Shown here: positions 7,809 to 14,869 of the stretch, piece after piece
How positions within the stretch are numbered: position 1 is the first letter of the stretch
How the letters are laid out: each line of letters starts with the position of its first letter
Assembly (NCBI GenBank): GCA_002395865.1
Contig: DGVE01000072.1
Location: 1-15,010 of the forward strand
Origin: Lachnospiraceae bacterium UBA4292
GTDB taxonomy: Bacteria > Bacillota > Clostridia > Lachnospirales > Lachnospiraceae
Reading direction: 5' to 3'
DNA: 15,010 nt
Notes under the pieces: model-generated
Told to the model about the DNA's origin: nothing
The model's database searches: none
The model's input: only the letters and a program-made list of their open reading frames with translations
Program-made: the position numbers and the translations under genes

Positions 7809-7831
7809 AACTAATTCCTCCATGTCATGTA

Positions 7832-8188
7832 TTAATCGATAACGCGAACGCCCTCGACGAAGACGCGTATCTTGCCGACCTTCATGCCGGTGAACTGCTC
7901 GATCTTGTATCTAACATTGCTCACAAGGTTGGATGCCACTGTGGAGATATTGACTCCGTATGCAACGACAACATGATAATTGATCTGGAGCTCGTTATTT
8001 ACGATCTCCACGGACACACCCTTGTTCAGGCTCTCCCTTTTCAGAAGACGGACCAGACCGTCAGTCATGTTAACCGCAGCCATACCCACGATACCGGAGC
8101 ACTCCATAGCGGCTGTACCGGCATACTGGGATATCACGTCGAGATCGATAAGGATCTCGCCATACTCATTTGTGATCTTACCCTTCAT
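7832..8188 (-). CDS. Asp23/Gls24 family protein (YloU-like)
   Basis: A small protein (118 residues) of the Asp23/Gls24 family, which are envelope-associated or alkaline-stress proteins in Gram-positive bacteria. It starts MKGKITNEYGEI and keeps family features: SQYAG followed by CSGIVGM near the N-terminus, then a central NYHVVVAYGVNI strand and a VNVRY-like helix (LVSNVRYKIE). No membrane segment is seen. The ATG at 8188 has a GAGAGG site five bases upstream. A longer in-frame reading back to 8242 is rejected because that codon lies at the predicted transcription start. It is the first gene of asp23–fakA–recG and sits opposite rpmB, a conserved neighbourhood. Its biochemical role is unknown; constant pairing with fakA suggests a link to fatty-acid use or the envelope. 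Confidence 0.92.
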   Translation of the reverse strand: MKGKITNEYGEILIDLDVISQYAGTAAMECSGIVGMAAVNMTDGLVRLLKRESLNKGVSVEIVNNELQINYHVVVAYGVNISTVASNLVSNVRYKIEQFTGMKVGKIRVFVEGVRVID

Positions 8189-8250
8189 AGTATCCTCTCT
8201 TTCTGACTGTATCAGGGCCGCACACGCGACCCGTAAAAACAATCCGAGAC

Positions 8251-8279
8251 ATTATACAATGTTTTCGTCTAAAATGGAA
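8251..8279 (-). promoter_or_regulatory. Promoter of asp23–fakA–recG
   Basis: On the minus strand a perfect TATAAT (8251-8256) lies about 63 bases before the asp23-family start. The hexamer 17 bases upstream is TTCCAT (8274-8279), a poor -35. The -10 sits inside a short inverted repeat, ACATT-N4-AATGT (8249-8262). Transcription would start near 8244. The leader contains a six-pair hairpin, GGGTCG/CGGCCC, with no T-run after it. Confidence 0.6.
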
Positions 8280-8312
8280 TAGTAATTATTTGATTTTTCT
8301 TAAAAAATGTGC

Positions 8313-8341
8313 TTGCAAAACAAAAAATAATCTGCTATTAT
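8313..8341 (+). promoter_or_regulatory. Sigma-A-type promoter of rpmB
   Basis: TTGCAA (8313-8318) and TATTAT (8336-8341) are separated by exactly 17 bases in an AT-rich tract. Transcription should start near 8348, leaving a leader of about 45 bases that ends in an AGGAGGTG ribosome binding site. The promoter is back-to-back with that of asp23, with 33 bases between the two -35 boxes. Confidence 0.82.
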
Positions 8342-8392
8342 ATTTCCGTTGTCTATTCGACGACTATCCCAAGGCAGTTAGGAGGTGCAGTC

Positions 8393-8578
8393 ATGGCAAA
8401 GTGTGCATTATGCGGTAAGGGCGCAAGCTTCGGTATCAAAGTAAGCCATTCTCATAGAAGAGCAAACAGAATGTGGAAGGCTAACGTACAGCCTGTCAGA
8501 GTTAAAACAGAAGGCGGTTCAGTCAGAGTAAAGATCTGTACATCATGCCTCAAGTCAGGCTATGTAGAGAGAGCTTAA
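8393..8578 (+). CDS. rpmB: 50S ribosomal protein bL28, zinc-binding form
   Basis: A structural protein of the large ribosomal subunit. The 61-residue product begins MAKCALCGKG and ends LKSGYVERA, the normal length and sequence for L28. Two CxxC pairs (Cys4/Cys7 and Cys49/Cys52) show it is the zinc-ribbon (C+) type. The ATG is set by AGGAGGTG seven bases upstream. An in-frame extension back to 8309 begins upstream of the -35 box and cannot be translated from this promoter. It is the only plus-strand gene here and is transcribed alone, from its own promoter to a strong terminator 17 bases past the stop. Its position opposite asp23–fakA–recG is conserved in Firmicutes. No zinc-responsive site was recognised. 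Confidence 0.98.
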   Translation: MAKCALCGKGASFGIKVSHSHRRANRMWKANVQPVRVKTEGGSVRVKICTSCLKSGYVERA

Positions 8579-8594
8579 GCTTGTTATTAAAATT

Positions 8595-8618
8595 ACAGCG
8601 GGTGACCGCTGTTTTTTT
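8595..8618 (+). terminator. Rho-independent terminator of rpmB
   Basis: ACAGCGG (8595-8601) and CCGCTGT (8606-8612) form a perfect seven-pair stem with a four-base loop GTGA, followed by six T residues. It lies 17 bases after the rpmB stop and is a textbook intrinsic terminator. Confidence 0.95.
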
Positions 8619-8623
8619 ATTTC

Positions 8624-8657
8624 GAAAAGCCCCGGTCTCCTTTCGGAAGCCGGGGCT
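8624..8657 (-). terminator. Rho-independent terminator of the yicC–ytfJ unit
   Basis: On the minus strand AGCCCCGG (8650-8657) and CCGGGGCT (8628-8635) form a perfect eight-pair stem, with a further small pairing around a GAAA loop inside. TTTTC follows. It lies about 32 bases past the ytfJ stop and faces the rpmB terminator, so convergent transcription is stopped on both sides. Confidence 0.85.
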
Positions 8658-8689
8658 GCGTTTTGTTATTTTATGTTTCCTTTCACATC

Positions 8690-9100
8690 TTATTTATCCG
8701 AAGTCGTCTTTGTATCCTTCCTTATGTCCTCCACAGCCTCCTTGACCTCGGCGCTGTCCTTCTTCGTGATACGGTTTATGATATCCGGTACCATATCAAC
8801 TATCTTCGTCACAGCGTCGGCGTTCTTCAGGCTGATGACCTTCGTGTAGCCGTCCTTTATCACGATGACAGAGCTGGGGGAGAGCTTTCCGTTCATGCCG
8901 CCCGCGCCCTTATCCTTTTTATCGCCGAGGACTGCGCCGGCGCCCATGCCGAAGGACACGTCGATGAGGGGTATGAGCACCGCGCCGTCCACATTCACTG
9001 CGTCACCGACCACGGTCTTCGAGGAGATGAAACCGTTCATCCCGTCAAACAAAGCCTTCATCGTGCTGTTGATATTTGAGTTATTGCTGTTCTTTTCCAT
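8690..9100 (-). CDS. ytfJ: GerW/YtfJ family sporulation-associated protein
   Basis: A 136-residue protein of the GerW (YtfJ) family. Its B. subtilis member is made in the forespore and is needed for normal spore germination; its biochemical activity is not established. Visible family features are the N-terminal helix with STMKALFDGM, then VVGDAVNVDGAVLIPLIDVS, a glycine-rich stretch (SFGMGAGAVLG, later GAGGMNGKLSPSSVIVI), and a C-terminal helix ending in charged residues. A GGGAGGT site precedes the ATG. The start overlaps the end of the DUF2953 gene by 20 bases, the same ytfI–ytfJ pairing as in Bacillus. Being last in a housekeeping unit means it may also be made in vegetative cells. The family also occurs in bacteria that do not sporulate, so it does not prove this organism forms spores. 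Confidence 0.9.
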   Translation of the reverse strand: MEKNSNNSNINSTMKALFDGMNGFISSKTVVGDAVNVDGAVLIPLIDVSFGMGAGAVLGDKKDKGAGGMNGKLSPSSVIVIKDGYTKVISLKNADAVTKIVDMVPDIINRITKKDSAEVKEAVEDIRKDTKTTSDK

Positions 9101-10130
9101 TTTGACCTCCCTGTCTGTTCATCCTTTTATAGGCTTTAAGTGTCCTGTACAGATCCGGCTGTACCAGAACGCATATCAGGTAAATAAGCAGTTCTCCGAG
9201 AATGATCCGTCCCTTTACGCAGAAATCCGCGTCCACTACCTCCTCGTCGAATACCGTTTCAAGTGTAAATGTCTTCGCGTACAGCGGATAGAACATTCCG
9301 CCGTACATGCATATCATACCCATCAGCTTCGGATCGTCCAGCCCTATGCGGGCGTATCCTTTGATCTTCTTTGGGATAACTGCCCTGAGTGCTCTTTTGA
9401 CGAACTTGACCGCTATCTTGATCGTGTGCTGTGTGCATTTAAGATGAAGGAAACGGTCCATCTTCATCAGCTTCTTTTTGGCGGATTCGTATTTTTCCAA
9501 AGCAGAAGTGATCTTTCCCTTTATCTTATCGTAGATACTCTTGACCTTTTCAAGCGCCTCGTCGGGCGAAGGAGCCTTTTTACCGGGCTTTACGCCCTCC
9601 GGCTCATCAGACTCGTCATCGCCCTCAGACTCGTCACCCGTATCATCACCGGACTCATCTTCGGTTTCTTCTTTGGACTTATCGTCTTCTTTCGCGTCTG
9701 AAGACTCTTCATCCCCGGGCTCAGGAGCATCCTCAGACCCGCTGTCTATCACATCTTCAGGCTTGTCATCGGCTTCTCCTCCGGTTTCTTCATCATCCGG
9801 AGCATACGCCGTATCCTCTGAAGGCTTATTCTCTTCCGTATCCTCTTTTTTCTTCTTTTTCTTCACCCTGTCGCCGATGATATATTTACGGAAAAACAAT
9901 ATCCGCAGATATCCCTCGAGCTTCTTGTCCGCGAAATTCACACACGCGGCAATGAGGCGCAGCCAGAAGTGAAATTTCACATTGGCAGTGATCTGTTTGC
10001 CCTCAATGTGCCCCCGGACCTCATATCTGAAGGGGGTTATAAGAATTATCAGAAGAATCGCCAGCAGGATAAGAAGGATCCAGAGGATTATCAGTCCGAT
10101 GGTCTTCAGTATAAGCAGCAATATTTCCAC
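9081..10130 (-). CDS. DUF2953 (YtfI-like) membrane protein with a long acidic insert
   Basis: Function unknown; the family is named for YtfI, whose gene precedes ytfJ in Bacillus. The 349-residue protein has one very hydrophobic N-terminal helix (residues 4-32, almost all I, L, A and V), then the first half of the DUF2953 region (about 33-88, with RGHIEGKQITANVKFHFW). A run of six lysines follows (90-95), then about 85 residues of Asp, Glu, Ser, Gly and Pro (96-180), and the second half from about 190. The acidic block looks disordered and interrupts the domain. The start is GTG with AGGA about ten bases upstream; the surrounding sequence can fold as GTTCAC/GTGAAC (10134-10157), placing the AGGA in the loop. 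The gene overlaps ytfJ by 20 bases. Confidence 0.78.
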   Translation of the reverse strand: MEILLLILKTIGLIILWILLILLAILLIILITPFRYEVRGHIEGKQITANVKFHFWLRLIAACVNFADKKLEGYLRILFFRKYIIGDRVKKKKKKEDTEENKPSEDTAYAPDDEETGGEADDKPEDVIDSGSEDAPEPGDEESSDAKEDDKSKEETEDESGDDTGDESEGDDESDEPEGVKPGKKAPSPDEALEKVKSIYDKIKGKITSALEKYESAKKKLMKMDRFLHLKCTQHTIKIAVKFVKRALRAVIPKKIKGYARIGLDDPKLMGMICMYGGMFYPLYAKTFTLETVFDEEVVDADFCVKGRIILGELLIYLICVLVQPDLYRTLKAYKRMNRQGGQNGKEQQ

Positions 10131-10133
10131 TTA

Positions 10134-10179
10134 GTTCACATCCTAACTGTGGTGAACGGCACAGCTGACATCCGTCAGC
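10134..10179 (-). repeat. Two small hairpins between the 101-residue gene and the DUF2953 gene
   Basis: On the minus strand GCTGAC-N4-GTCAGC (10164-10179) is followed by GTTCAC-N12-GTGAAC (10134-10157). Both have perfect six-base arms and together fill most of the 58-base gap. Neither has a T-run, so neither is a normal terminator. The loop of the second holds the likely AGGA ribosome binding site of the DUF2953 gene. A role in RNA processing or translation control is inference. Confidence 0.45.
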
Positions 10180-10188
10180 GCATTACCG

Positions 10189-10494
10189 CTAAACAATAAA
10201 CAACTCTGTATTCTTTTTGTTCTCTGTATACATACGGGACACAAGCTTCTCCACTATGTCTATGGCCTCGGCCTTGTCCCCCGCAAGTCCCAGTATCTTC
10301 AGATCATATTCTCTGTAAACGGACAGCCTCAGCTCCCTGATGGGTATGATCTCAAACAGATTATTACCGCTGGCGGGAAGGCAGATGAGCTGCTCCCTGG
10401 AAAGATCCGCAACATCCACTGCCTCGATCTTTCGCTTCAGCTCATGAAGTCTGTCCTTTACGCTCTCACCGGTCAGAATTTCCTTAGAAAACAT
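10189..10494 (-). CDS. Unknown small protein (101 residues)
   Basis: I do not recognise this protein. It is soluble, rich in Glu, Lys and Leu, with two predicted helical parts (about 10-40 and 70-95) around a short region with PASGNNLFEIIPIRELRLSV. It has no signal peptide, membrane helix, cysteine cluster or nucleotide-binding motif. It is very probably a real gene: an AGGAG site lies seven bases before the ATG, it begins only nine bases after the 465-residue gene, its strand and codon use agree with its neighbours, and no competing gene fits. The pairing with the preceding unknown gene suggests the two proteins work together, but nothing shows in what. Confidence 0.75.
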   Translation of the reverse strand: MFSKEILTGESVKDRLHELKRKIEAVDVADLSREQLICLPASGNNLFEIIPIRELRLSVYREYDLKILGLAGDKAEAIDIVEKLVSRMYTENKKNTELFIV

Positions 10495-10503
10495 CCGGTT
10501 CTC

Positions 10504-11901
10504 CTATTCCCAGTCATCGCCTTCCATAACTGTCTGAAGTCTTTCAACAAGCGCCATCTTCTCGGGAAGACTGGTGCATGCAGCGAGGCTTCCCCTTATA
10601 TGCTCCCTCAGCGCATCGGGGCCTTCAAACGACACCGGAAGGTATCCTATGACAGAGGCCATTATCGCGCGCGATGTGAGCTTTTTGCTGTTCTTAAGTA
10701 TCGGCTCCAGCTCGGCGCGAAACGCAGCAAACGCCTCGTCGACAGCGGCAGCATCCGCGCTGCCCCCGATATCCTCCTTCTTAAGATCCGCAAAATAGCT
10801 GGTCGAAAAGAGCTTGGAAATGCTGTCAAGCTCATTCATCTGAAGGAGTATCAGAGTGTCGGCGCTCTGAGTAAACTTAGATACGACAATATCTTCGAGA
10901 GCGGAATCAGCCGTCTCAAGCTCCTCGAGCTCCTCCTCCTGAACGCCCTCGAGGTCCGCGAGCATGATCTCCATGCTCTCATCAGGCTCAAAAGGACCGT
11001 TCTCCTCAAATATCGCAAGGCCGGTGCTCATTATACCCATCGCGCTCTTATACGCGTCAGCCTGCGTGTCGGCATATTCATTCGATAAAACCACGACATA
11101 CAGATGGTTGATAAGCTGCGCGAGAAGATCGAATGCGCTGACCTGATTATTCAGAAAGTCTATACACTCAACGAGTGTCATATCCTCAACGAAGAAACCA
11201 TCAGCGTCAAGTGCTTCATAATCGAGATCCGCGAAATGTCTGTCGTACTCATACAGGTCGGGGAACATATCCATATTCTCCGGGGAGTAGAGCATAGCGC
11301 TGCTTCTGACCATGTACAGAAAATCATCGAGCGTCTTTCTGTCAGAATCCTTGTACACGGAAAATCCGTCCTTCACCATCTCAAAGAAACGGCTTCTGGT
11401 CATCCTTATCGGAAGTCCCTTTAACACCTCCATGGTGTTCAGCCTGGACGCGGAAGGGTCCTTTGAGGACTGGATATATGTCATCAGCTCCTGCGTGAAA
11501 TCGTCATCGCTGTAGTCGTCTATATCGAATTCATCAAAATTATATCTTATGCAGTTGATGACATACTGGTACACCATGAACCTGTCGGTATATGTCACCA
11601 GGCAGTCCATGCCGTTTTTTATTCGCGCGCGCATGGCAAGGATCTTATCCTCAAGCGCCTCCCTGTCGAAAGAAGCAGCCACCGCCTCCTTCAGCAGATC
11701 CGTAAAATCCTTTGCGATATCGGCTGCGCCTCTCTCCTGCCAAACCTCCTCCGTCTCAAGAAGAGACACGAGGTTCAATGAAAACTGCGTGAGTCCGAGA
11801 GATGAAGCCCTCTTTAAATACTCGGCTCTGAAGTTGTTCCAGTTTTCATAGGGGAGCCTGCCCCTGACTATGCTTGAAGCCAGCTTGGAAAAATAACTCA
11901 T
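10504..11901 (-). CDS. Unknown acidic, helical cytoplasmic protein (465 residues)
   Basis: I cannot assign a family. The protein looks almost wholly alpha-helical and strongly acidic, with clusters such as FDEFDIDDYSDDDF (about 130-145) and EGVQEEELEELE (about 320-330). It has no signal peptide, clear membrane segment, P-loop or metal-binding cluster. The coding reality is well supported: its ATG shares one base with the pgsA stop (TAATG), implying translational coupling, and the frame stays open for 1.4 kb in the direction of the unit. The 101-residue gene follows after nine bases. The position directly behind pgsA suggests, but does not show, a link to the membrane or cell envelope. A distant match to helical-repeat scaffold proteins is possible. 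Confidence 0.78.
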   Translation of the reverse strand: MSYFSKLASSIVRGRLPYENWNNFRAEYLKRASSLGLTQFSLNLVSLLETEEVWQERGAADIAKDFTDLLKEAVAASFDREALEDKILAMRARIKNGMDCLVTYTDRFMVYQYVINCIRYNFDEFDIDDYSDDDFTQELMTYIQSSKDPSASRLNTMEVLKGLPIRMTRSRFFEMVKDGFSVYKDSDRKTLDDFLYMVRSSAMLYSPENMDMFPDLYEYDRHFADLDYEALDADGFFVEDMTLVECIDFLNNQVSAFDLLAQLINHLYVVVLSNEYADTQADAYKSAMGIMSTGLAIFEENGPFEPDESMEIMLADLEGVQEEELEELETADSALEDIVVSKFTQSADTLILLQMNELDSISKLFSTSYFADLKKEDIGGSADAAAVDEAFAAFRAELEPILKNSKKLTSRAIMASVIGYLPVSFEGPDALREHIRGSLAACTSLPEKMALVERLQTVMEGDDWE

Positions 11902-12443
11902 TAAATACCACCCTTAGTGAGGAGCTCTCTGTTGCTCCACATATAATCGACCATGGAAATGATCGTCAGCGCAAGCGCCGCGTATATAAGTATCTGACCG
12001 ATCCAGTAGAAAACATCTCCGGGGAGATTCGCTATCAGTACGATGATCATAATCATCTGTACAGTGGTCTTTATCTTGCCCCAGATGCCGGCAGCAAGCA
12101 CGACTCCCTGCTGCGCAGCCACCAGTCTGAAACCGCTCACCGCAAATTCCCTGGCTATTATCACGATGACGACCCACGCCGGGATCAGGTTCATTGATAC
12201 CAGACAGATGAGTGCGCTGGATACCAGAAGCTTATCAGCGACAGGGTCCATGAATTTTCCGAAATTCGTAACGAGATTGTTCTTTCTTGCTATTTTACCG
12301 TCCAGCAGATCAGTGATGGAAGCTATGGCAAATACCGCAAGCGCGGCCCATTTCTGCCACTCACCGAGATCCGCCAGCATCAGAACGACAAAGACCGGTA
12401 TGAGAAGCACTCTGGCCAGTGTCAGTTTATTCGGCAGGTTCAT
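11901..12443 (-). CDS. pgsA: CDP-diacylglycerol–glycerol-3-phosphate 3-phosphatidyltransferase
   Basis: PgsA joins CDP-diacylglycerol to glycerol-3-phosphate to make phosphatidylglycerol phosphate, the committed step to phosphatidylglycerol and cardiolipin, in the membrane. The 180 residues include several hydrophobic helices. The CDP-alcohol phosphotransferase signature D-x2-D-G-x2-A-R-x8-G-x3-D-x3-D is complete (Asp45, Asp48, Gly49, Ala52, Arg53, Gly62, Asp66, Asp70). The opening MNLPNKLTLARV is typical of PgsA. The start lies 17 bases inside the end of rimO, with a CCGGAG site six bases upstream. RimO followed by pgsA is common in Clostridia. The stop overlaps the start of the 465-residue gene. 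Other phosphatidyltransferases share the motif, but N-terminus and neighbours favour PgsA. Confidence 0.95.
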   Translation of the reverse strand: MNLPNKLTLARVLLIPVFVVLMLADLGEWQKWAALAVFAIASITDLLDGKIARKNNLVTNFGKFMDPVADKLLVSSALICLVSMNLIPAWVVIVIIAREFAVSGFRLVAAQQGVVLAAGIWGKIKTTVQMIMIIVLIANLPGDVFYWIGQILIYAALALTIISMVDYMWSNRELLTKGGI

Positions 12444-13779
12444 ATAATACTCCGGTTAGATCATATTCTCCGGACGCGGTGATCTCTACAGTGACTATGT
12501 CACCGGTGACCAGCTCCGCGTCCGCTTCAAAAAATACCATTCCGTCCACATCGGGAGCATCGTATCTGCTCCGTCCGACATAGCAGCCCTCATCGGGGAG
12601 ATAGCCCTCTGTCATGACCTCAAGTCTTCTGCCCACGAACCTCGCAAGTCTGTCCTCGCTTATCTCCTTCTGAAGGGACATGATCTCATCCATGCGCTGC
12701 TGCTTGATATCCTCCGGCACCTGATCGGTATATTCAGCCGCCTTCGTACCCTCTTCGGGTGAATAAGTGAAGACACCGAGCCTGTCGAATTCAGTCTCAT
12801 CGATGAATTCCATGCAGATCTCGTGATCCTCATCCGTCTCACCGGGAAAACCCGCTATAAGCGTGGTCCTGAGCGCGATATCGGATATCTCGCGGCGAAG
12901 CTTTCCTATAAGCTCCGTGAGTTCCCTGTGGTCAGTTCTTCTTCCCATTCGGCGAAGGATGGCATCCGATGCATGCTGAATAGGCATATCAAGATAATGG
13001 CATACCTTCGGGTTATCCCTGACTGTCGCTATCAGCTCGTCGGTAATCTCCTCGGGATAGCAGTACAGAAGTCTTATCCAGGCGATGCCCTCTATCCGGG
13101 AGAGCCTCTCGATAAGCTCCGGAAGCATCTTCCTGCCGTACAGATCGACACCGTACAGAGTGGTCTCCTGTGCGACGAGTATGAGCTCCTTCACGCCCTT
13201 ATCTGCCAGTCCCGTGGCTTCAGCCGCCAGATGCTCCATTGGGATGCTGTGATATCTTCCTCTTATGGATGGTATGGCACAGTATGTGCAGTTTTTATTG
13301 CAGCCCTCGGCTACCTTAAGATACGCGTAGTGACCCGAACCGGTCACAAGCCTCGCGCCCCCACTCCTTATGGAAGGGCCGACGTTATCGGATATATCGT
13401 CAAATATCCGGGGCTTTTCATCTCGAGCATTAACAGTCTCCTCGACGAGCTGCGCAATCTTATCGAATGAAGCGATGCCAAGCATGCCGTCCACCTCGGG
13501 TAGCTGTGCAGCTATCTCATCGCGGTAGCGCTGTGCCAGGCAGCCGGTTATTATAAGCTTCTGAAGACATCCCGTCTCCTTAAGCGCCGCTGTCTCTATG
13601 ATGGTCTGTATGCTCTCCTCCTTGGCATCGGAAATAAAGGCGCAGGTATTGATGATAGCTATCTGTGCCTGTGTCTCGTCATCTGTGATCTCGTGTCCGG
13701 CCGCGGTGAGCAGCGCAAGCATCTTCTCAGAGTCGGTGAGATTTTTGTCACAGCCAAGGGAAATAAAAAGGATCTTCAT
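12427..13779 (-). CDS. rimO: Ribosomal protein S12 methylthiotransferase RimO
   Basis: RimO is a radical-SAM enzyme with two iron-sulfur clusters that adds a methylthio group to a conserved Asp of ribosomal protein S12. The 450 residues show the N-terminal UPF0004 domain with cluster ligands Cys10, Cys46 and Cys80, the radical-SAM motif CNKNCTYC (Cys160, Cys164, Cys167), and a C-terminal TRAM domain (about 385-448). The opening SLGCDKNLTDSE separates RimO from the tRNA enzymes MiaB and MtaB. Its ATG shares one base with the rpoZ stop (TAATG), and its end overlaps pgsA by 17 bases, so it is translated within one tightly coupled unit. The length is normal. Substrate specificity follows from the family. 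Confidence 0.96.
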   Translation of the reverse strand: MKILFISLGCDKNLTDSEKMLALLTAAGHEITDDETQAQIAIINTCAFISDAKEESIQTIIETAALKETGCLQKLIITGCLAQRYRDEIAAQLPEVDGMLGIASFDKIAQLVEETVNARDEKPRIFDDISDNVGPSIRSGGARLVTGSGHYAYLKVAEGCNKNCTYCAIPSIRGRYHSIPMEHLAAEATGLADKGVKELILVAQETTLYGVDLYGRKMLPELIERLSRIEGIAWIRLLYCYPEEITDELIATVRDNPKVCHYLDMPIQHASDAILRRMGRRTDHRELTELIGKLRREISDIALRTTLIAGFPGETDEDHEICMEFIDETEFDRLGVFTYSPEEGTKAAEYTDQVPEDIKQQRMDEIMSLQKEISEDRLARFVGRRLEVMTEGYLPDEGCYVGRSRYDAPDVDGMVFFEADAELVTGDIVTVEITASGEYDLTGVLYEPAE

Positions 13780-14222
13780 TATTCTTCCGTATCGCCGTCC
13801 TCTGAGTCCTCTGCGTCGTCCTCATCGTCGTCTTCACCGTCATCGTAATCCTCGTCGCCGACCTCTGCAGACTCCTTGCCCTCCCCGGAGTTAAGAGCGG
13901 CATCGGACTCCGCCGCCTGCATCTGCTCCTTGAGCTCAGCCTCTTTCTCAGCCTCCTCCAGAAGTCTGGCCATCTCCGTCTCGAACTCCTCATCCGTCAT
14001 GATGGATACAGAACCGTCGTAGAGCTCAGAAACTGCTCTGGACAGCGGCTTTAACACCTTTTCATCGGGCTCTGCAGACGAGCCGTGCTTCGCAACTATC
14101 TGTCTGGCGCGTTTCGCAGCTGCCAAAACGATGGAATAACGGCTGTTTACCACAGGCACCTCGCCCGGCTCTACAGCCTGATTGATCTTGTCCATAAGCT
14201 CTGAATATGATGGATGTAACAT
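13779..14222 (-). CDS. rpoZ: RNA polymerase omega subunit with a long acidic C-terminal extension
   Basis: Omega binds the beta-prime subunit and helps RNA polymerase assembly. Residues 1-72 are the normal subunit: MLHPSYSELM, VNSRYSIVLAAAKRARQI (25-42) and KPLSRAVSELYDG (58-70). The usual protein ends soon after, at about 65-90 residues. This one continues to 147, first through a Glu/Ala helix (about 78-110), then through a tail from about 113 that is nearly all Asp and Glu. A GGAGGAAAAC site precedes the ATG. It lies 29 bases after gmk and shares one base with rimO. The gmk–rpoZ order is widely conserved, which supports the call. The extension is in frame, with no sign of a frameshift or fused known domain. 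Confidence 0.93.
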   Translation of the reverse strand: MLHPSYSELMDKINQAVEPGEVPVVNSRYSIVLAAAKRARQIVAKHGSSAEPDEKVLKPLSRAVSELYDGSVSIMTDEEFETEMARLLEEAEKEAELKEQMQAAESDAALNSGEGKESAEVGDEDYDDGEDDDEDDAEDSEDGDTEE

Positions 14223-14251
14223 GTTTTCCTCCTGATCCGGTTCTGCCGGTA

Positions 14252-14869
14252 TTAATACTCTTCGAGTTCTTTTGTAATCTTTTCAATAAATGCCTTGTTG
14301 TAGGCAAGCTTGTTTTTGCTGCTTACGATGATATCGTTGAGCTCCTTCGTGCACTCGTCACGGTCGTAGTTGATGATCAGGTGATCGTACACACCCATCA
14401 GCTTGACCTCTTCCTTGGCGCGGCGCAGCCTGCTCTCTATCTGCTCTATGGTCTCGGTGCCTCTGGCGATAAGCCTTTTCCTGATCTCCGCTATGGAAGG
14501 TCCCGACATAAATATCGTCACCGCATCCGGGTACATATGCTTTATCTGGATGGCTCCCTGCACCTCGATCTCAAGTATGACGTTCTTGCCCTTCTTTAAG
14601 TTCTCCTCGACAAATGCCTTCGGAGTGCCGTAGTAATTATTCACATACTGCGCGTACTCCACGAGCGCGTCATCGGCTATGAGCTTCTCAAACTCCTCAC
14701 GGGTCTTGAAAAAGTACTCCCTGCCCTCGACCTCTCCCTCTCTGGGAGCTCTCGTGGTGGCCGACACCGAGATGATGTAGTCCTCATACTCATCGACCAG
14801 TTTCTTGGTTATGGTTCCCTTGCCCGAGCCCGAAAAGCCCGAAACGACTATAAGAATTCCTTCTGACAT
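14252..14869 (-). CDS. gmk: Guanylate kinase
   Basis: Gmk phosphorylates GMP (and dGMP) to the diphosphate with ATP, feeding GTP synthesis in the cytoplasm. The 205-residue length is standard. The P-loop GFSGSGKGT lies at residues 11-19. The GMP-binding segment follows, with SATTRAPREGEVEGREYFF (about 36-54) and then VEYAQYVNNYYGTP, and ILEIEVQGA and the lid region RLIARGTE are also present. An AAGGGAG site lies five bases before the ATG. It starts 19 bases after yicC and is followed by rpoZ. The usual remA (DUF370) gene between yicC and gmk is missing. Confidence 0.97.
   Translation of the reverse strand: MSEGILIVVSGFSGSGKGTITKKLVDEYEDYIISVSATTRAPREGEVEGREYFFKTREEFEKLIADDALVEYAQYVNNYYGTPKAFVEENLKKGKNVILEIEVQGAIQIKHMYPDAVTIFMSGPSIAEIRKRLIARGTETIEQIESRLRRAKEEVKLMGVYDHLIINYDRDECTKELNDIIVSSKNKLAYNKAFIEKITKELEEY

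Noticed and set aside
8189..8242. N-terminal extension of the asp23-family gene by 18 residues
   Set aside because: The upstream ATG is only about nine bases past the -10 box, at the predicted transcript start, and lacks a binding site. The internal ATG at 8188 has one and fits the family.
8309..8392. N-terminal extension of rpmB
   Set aside because: It begins upstream of the -35 box of the rpmB promoter and does not resemble L28; AGGAGGTG marks the start at 8393.
9541..9972. Serine-rich plus-strand open frame (143 codons)
   Set aside because: It is the antisense image of the Asp/Glu-rich insert of the DUF2953 gene; GAC/GAG-type codons read as Ser-rich from the other strand.
13782..13860. 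Imperfect short repeats in the DNA of the rpoZ tail as a mobile or CRISPR-like repeat
   Set aside because: The repetition follows from repeated Asp and Glu codons within an open frame, with no regular unit or spacers.
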